A DNA stretch of 64,000 bases from positions 74,501-138,500 of the forward strand of contig CP114484.1 in assembly GCA_027186245.1 (NCBI GenBank), in the 5' to 3' direction. This document shows positions 62,545-64,000 of this stretch, one piece after another. The stretch is from Coriaria nepalensis. Lineage: Eukaryota > Streptophyta > Magnoliopsida > Cucurbitales > Coriariaceae. Position numbers and translations under genes: made by a program. Numbering within the stretch: position 1 is the stretch's first letter; the number at the start of each line of letters is the position of its first letter. The notes under the pieces were generated by a model, which saw nothing but the letters and a program-made list of their open reading frames with translations, searched no databases and was not told where the DNA came from.

Positions 62545-64000
62545 CGACTATGGGGACCGTGTCTTCATTTTCAAAAGTTCCAACGGATCAGTAGCTTAAG
62601 TAAGTGGTATAAAGTATGAAAAACTGTGAGGGAGAGCAAATGCATGAGAATAAGGGAGGAGAAAGAGGCAGAGGTAGAGAAAGAGGAATCCACTCACCCT
62701 TACCTGAAGGGAGAGTAACACATTCTGTGAGCGTTGCCAGGGGATGACTAACACCCCCACAAACTCCTCTAGTTGTTAACAGTGGAGTCAACGTGTTACA
62801 GGCCATTGAGAGAATGAAAATGGACCTAGTGGAGAGAGTTGGCCAAGTAGTTAAGCATTCAATAGACGCAAGAATCGCGGAAATAAGAGCTAGGATAAGG
62901 CATGAGAGGGGAGATTGACCAAGGCATAAATATATATGTCTTCCTGTAGGGGTGCATTAAGGTTCATCAGTACGAATGGGCTCTCACCCTGAGGAGGATG
63001 ATGTAACGTCCTGCCTGAAAACCAAAACTGCATGGGAAGAGAGGCCAAGGATTCAATTGATACATCATAGAATCCAAGCCCCCTCCAGACATCGAAAGAG
63101 CCTATGCTTCTCATGAATTGGGCTAAGGAGTCTCGTGGGTAGGCGAAGGTTATTCTAGAGCTAACTAAGAAAATGAAGGAGTTAGAAGCAGTAGTGAAGG
63201 GAACAACTCTATGCATGGACGAGCTGGAGAGCTCATTCACTGAACAGGTGCAAAATGCCTAGTTACCGAAGAAGTTTAGGGCTTCGGCCCTAGTGTACGA
63301 TGGAACCAAGAATTCTTGGGACCATGTCAACTCATATAAGACGTGCATGAGGATGAACTCTATGTTTGACGAAATGACGTGTAAGTGTTTTGACATAACG
63401 CTATTAGACTCAGCTAGTGACTAGTATAGATCTCTCATGCCAAGCTCTATTGACTCCTTTGATAAGCTGAAGCAACTACTTGTGTCTAATTTTTGGAAGG
63501 CAGCAAACACGAGACTCCTTCTCATGAGTCTGTACACTATAAAGTAAAACATATGGGAGGTTTTGTTGGACTATGTGAAGTGGTTCAATTGAGCTTCGAA
63601 GAAGGTGGATTGACCTGTGGATATTGGAGTTCTACACGCCTTCATAAGAGGCATGACTAATAAAACACTCATTAGTCACTCAGGGAAAAAATTATTTAGT
63701 TTCTAAGCTAAAGCGTTGTTAGAGGCAAAAAGGATTGGAGTAGCCGAAGAAATCTTTGTGTCCCAACCGAAGAGATAACGAGAAATGAGGGAAAATAGTA
63801 AAGGAAGTGAGAGCAAAAGAAAGAGAGATGACCTTAGGGGAAGGGAGAATTGAGAGAAAACATGAGGAAAATGGAAGATGAAAGGATGAGCATATATAAG
63901 AAAAGAGCATTTCACTCTTTAGGGATACATTCACACCTCTCCTGGCAGGTATTGAAGTGATTTACAATCGTTTCAGAAATCACAATTTATTTAGGGCCCC
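62545..64000 (+). mobile_element. Second Ty3-gypsy element: 5' leader and gag, cut by the window end
   Basis: The leader near 62548-62575 (GACCGTGTCTTCATTTTC) resembles that inside the 5' LTR of the first gypsy element. The plus strand then reads a related gag in broken frames: KELEAVVKGTTLCMDELESS near 63190 matches the first element's MNELEVAVNDTSLCIDELEN. It is followed by LPKKFRASALVYDGTKNSWD, DHVNSYKTCMRMNSMFDEMT, ASDWYRSL-like and SIDSFDKLKQLLVSNFW segments. Several in-frame stops show it is inactive. It continues past the window, and its orientation is opposite to the first copy. Confidence 0.85.

Overview
This is a stretch of plant nuclear DNA, almost certainly from a woody or otherwise repeat-rich eudicot. 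The genes have plant-type GT-AG introns, intergenic DNA is AT-rich, and the gene families are plant-specific or plant-expanded: P-class and PLS-class PPR proteins, an RLCK-VII kinase, a subtilase, a type C G-gamma subunit, a LURP-one-related protein and a cation/calcium exchanger. I cannot name the species.

Layout. 353-4102 (-): 14-exon FIP1/TMEM192-like membrane protein. 4830-6473 (+): intronless PPR gene resembling At2g06000. 7327-8882 (-): aleurain-like cysteine protease pseudogene that keeps its introns but has lost its catalytic Cys. 11382-13109 (+): RIPK-like kinase. 13757-15587 (+): RBX1. 16417-19829 (-): LINE with a perfect 16-bp target-site duplication. 23530-25900 (+): SBT1.8-like subtilase. 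26289-27785 (-): Cys-rich type C G-gamma (AGG3/GS3 type). 29417-37435 (-): old Ty1-copia element carrying two nested insertions. About 37640-40250 (-): decayed hAT transposase gene. 41067-41788 (+): LURP-one-related gene. 42306-44273 (-): CCX exchanger. 44998-55756 (-): complete Ty3-gypsy element of Tat/Retand type with a 69-bp tandem array and an antisense coding region. 55806-56498 (+): four-TM tetraspanin-like gene. 57402-59287 (+): GNAT acetyltransferase (GNAT6-like). 59750-61604 (-): PLS-class PPR pseudogene. 62545-64000 (+): start of a second, related gypsy gag.

The host genes are not a functional operon. They look like an ancient colinear block. From memory, the best Arabidopsis matches cluster at At2g059xx-At2g060xx (LOR, SBT1.8, RIPK, the PPR, FIP1, GNAT6) and at At5g205xx-At5g206xx (RBX1a, AGG3, LOR). 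That pattern fits one ancestral segment that was duplicated and fractionated in Brassicaceae but kept together here, expanded by about 25 kb of retroelements and DNA transposons.

The most unusual structures are the gypsy element (antisense gag-like coding region plus 69-bp array in the pol-3' LTR interval, inserted 49 bp upstream of a start codon), the architecture-preserved but catalytically dead protease pseudogene, a perfect 100-bp tandem repeat upstream of the RIPK-like gene, and the nested copia/hAT/solo-LTR cluster. I saw no convincing tRNA, rRNA, snRNA or miRNA gene. Splice sites were assigned by eye from GT-AG, reading phase and protein-family continuity, and some may be off by a base or two.
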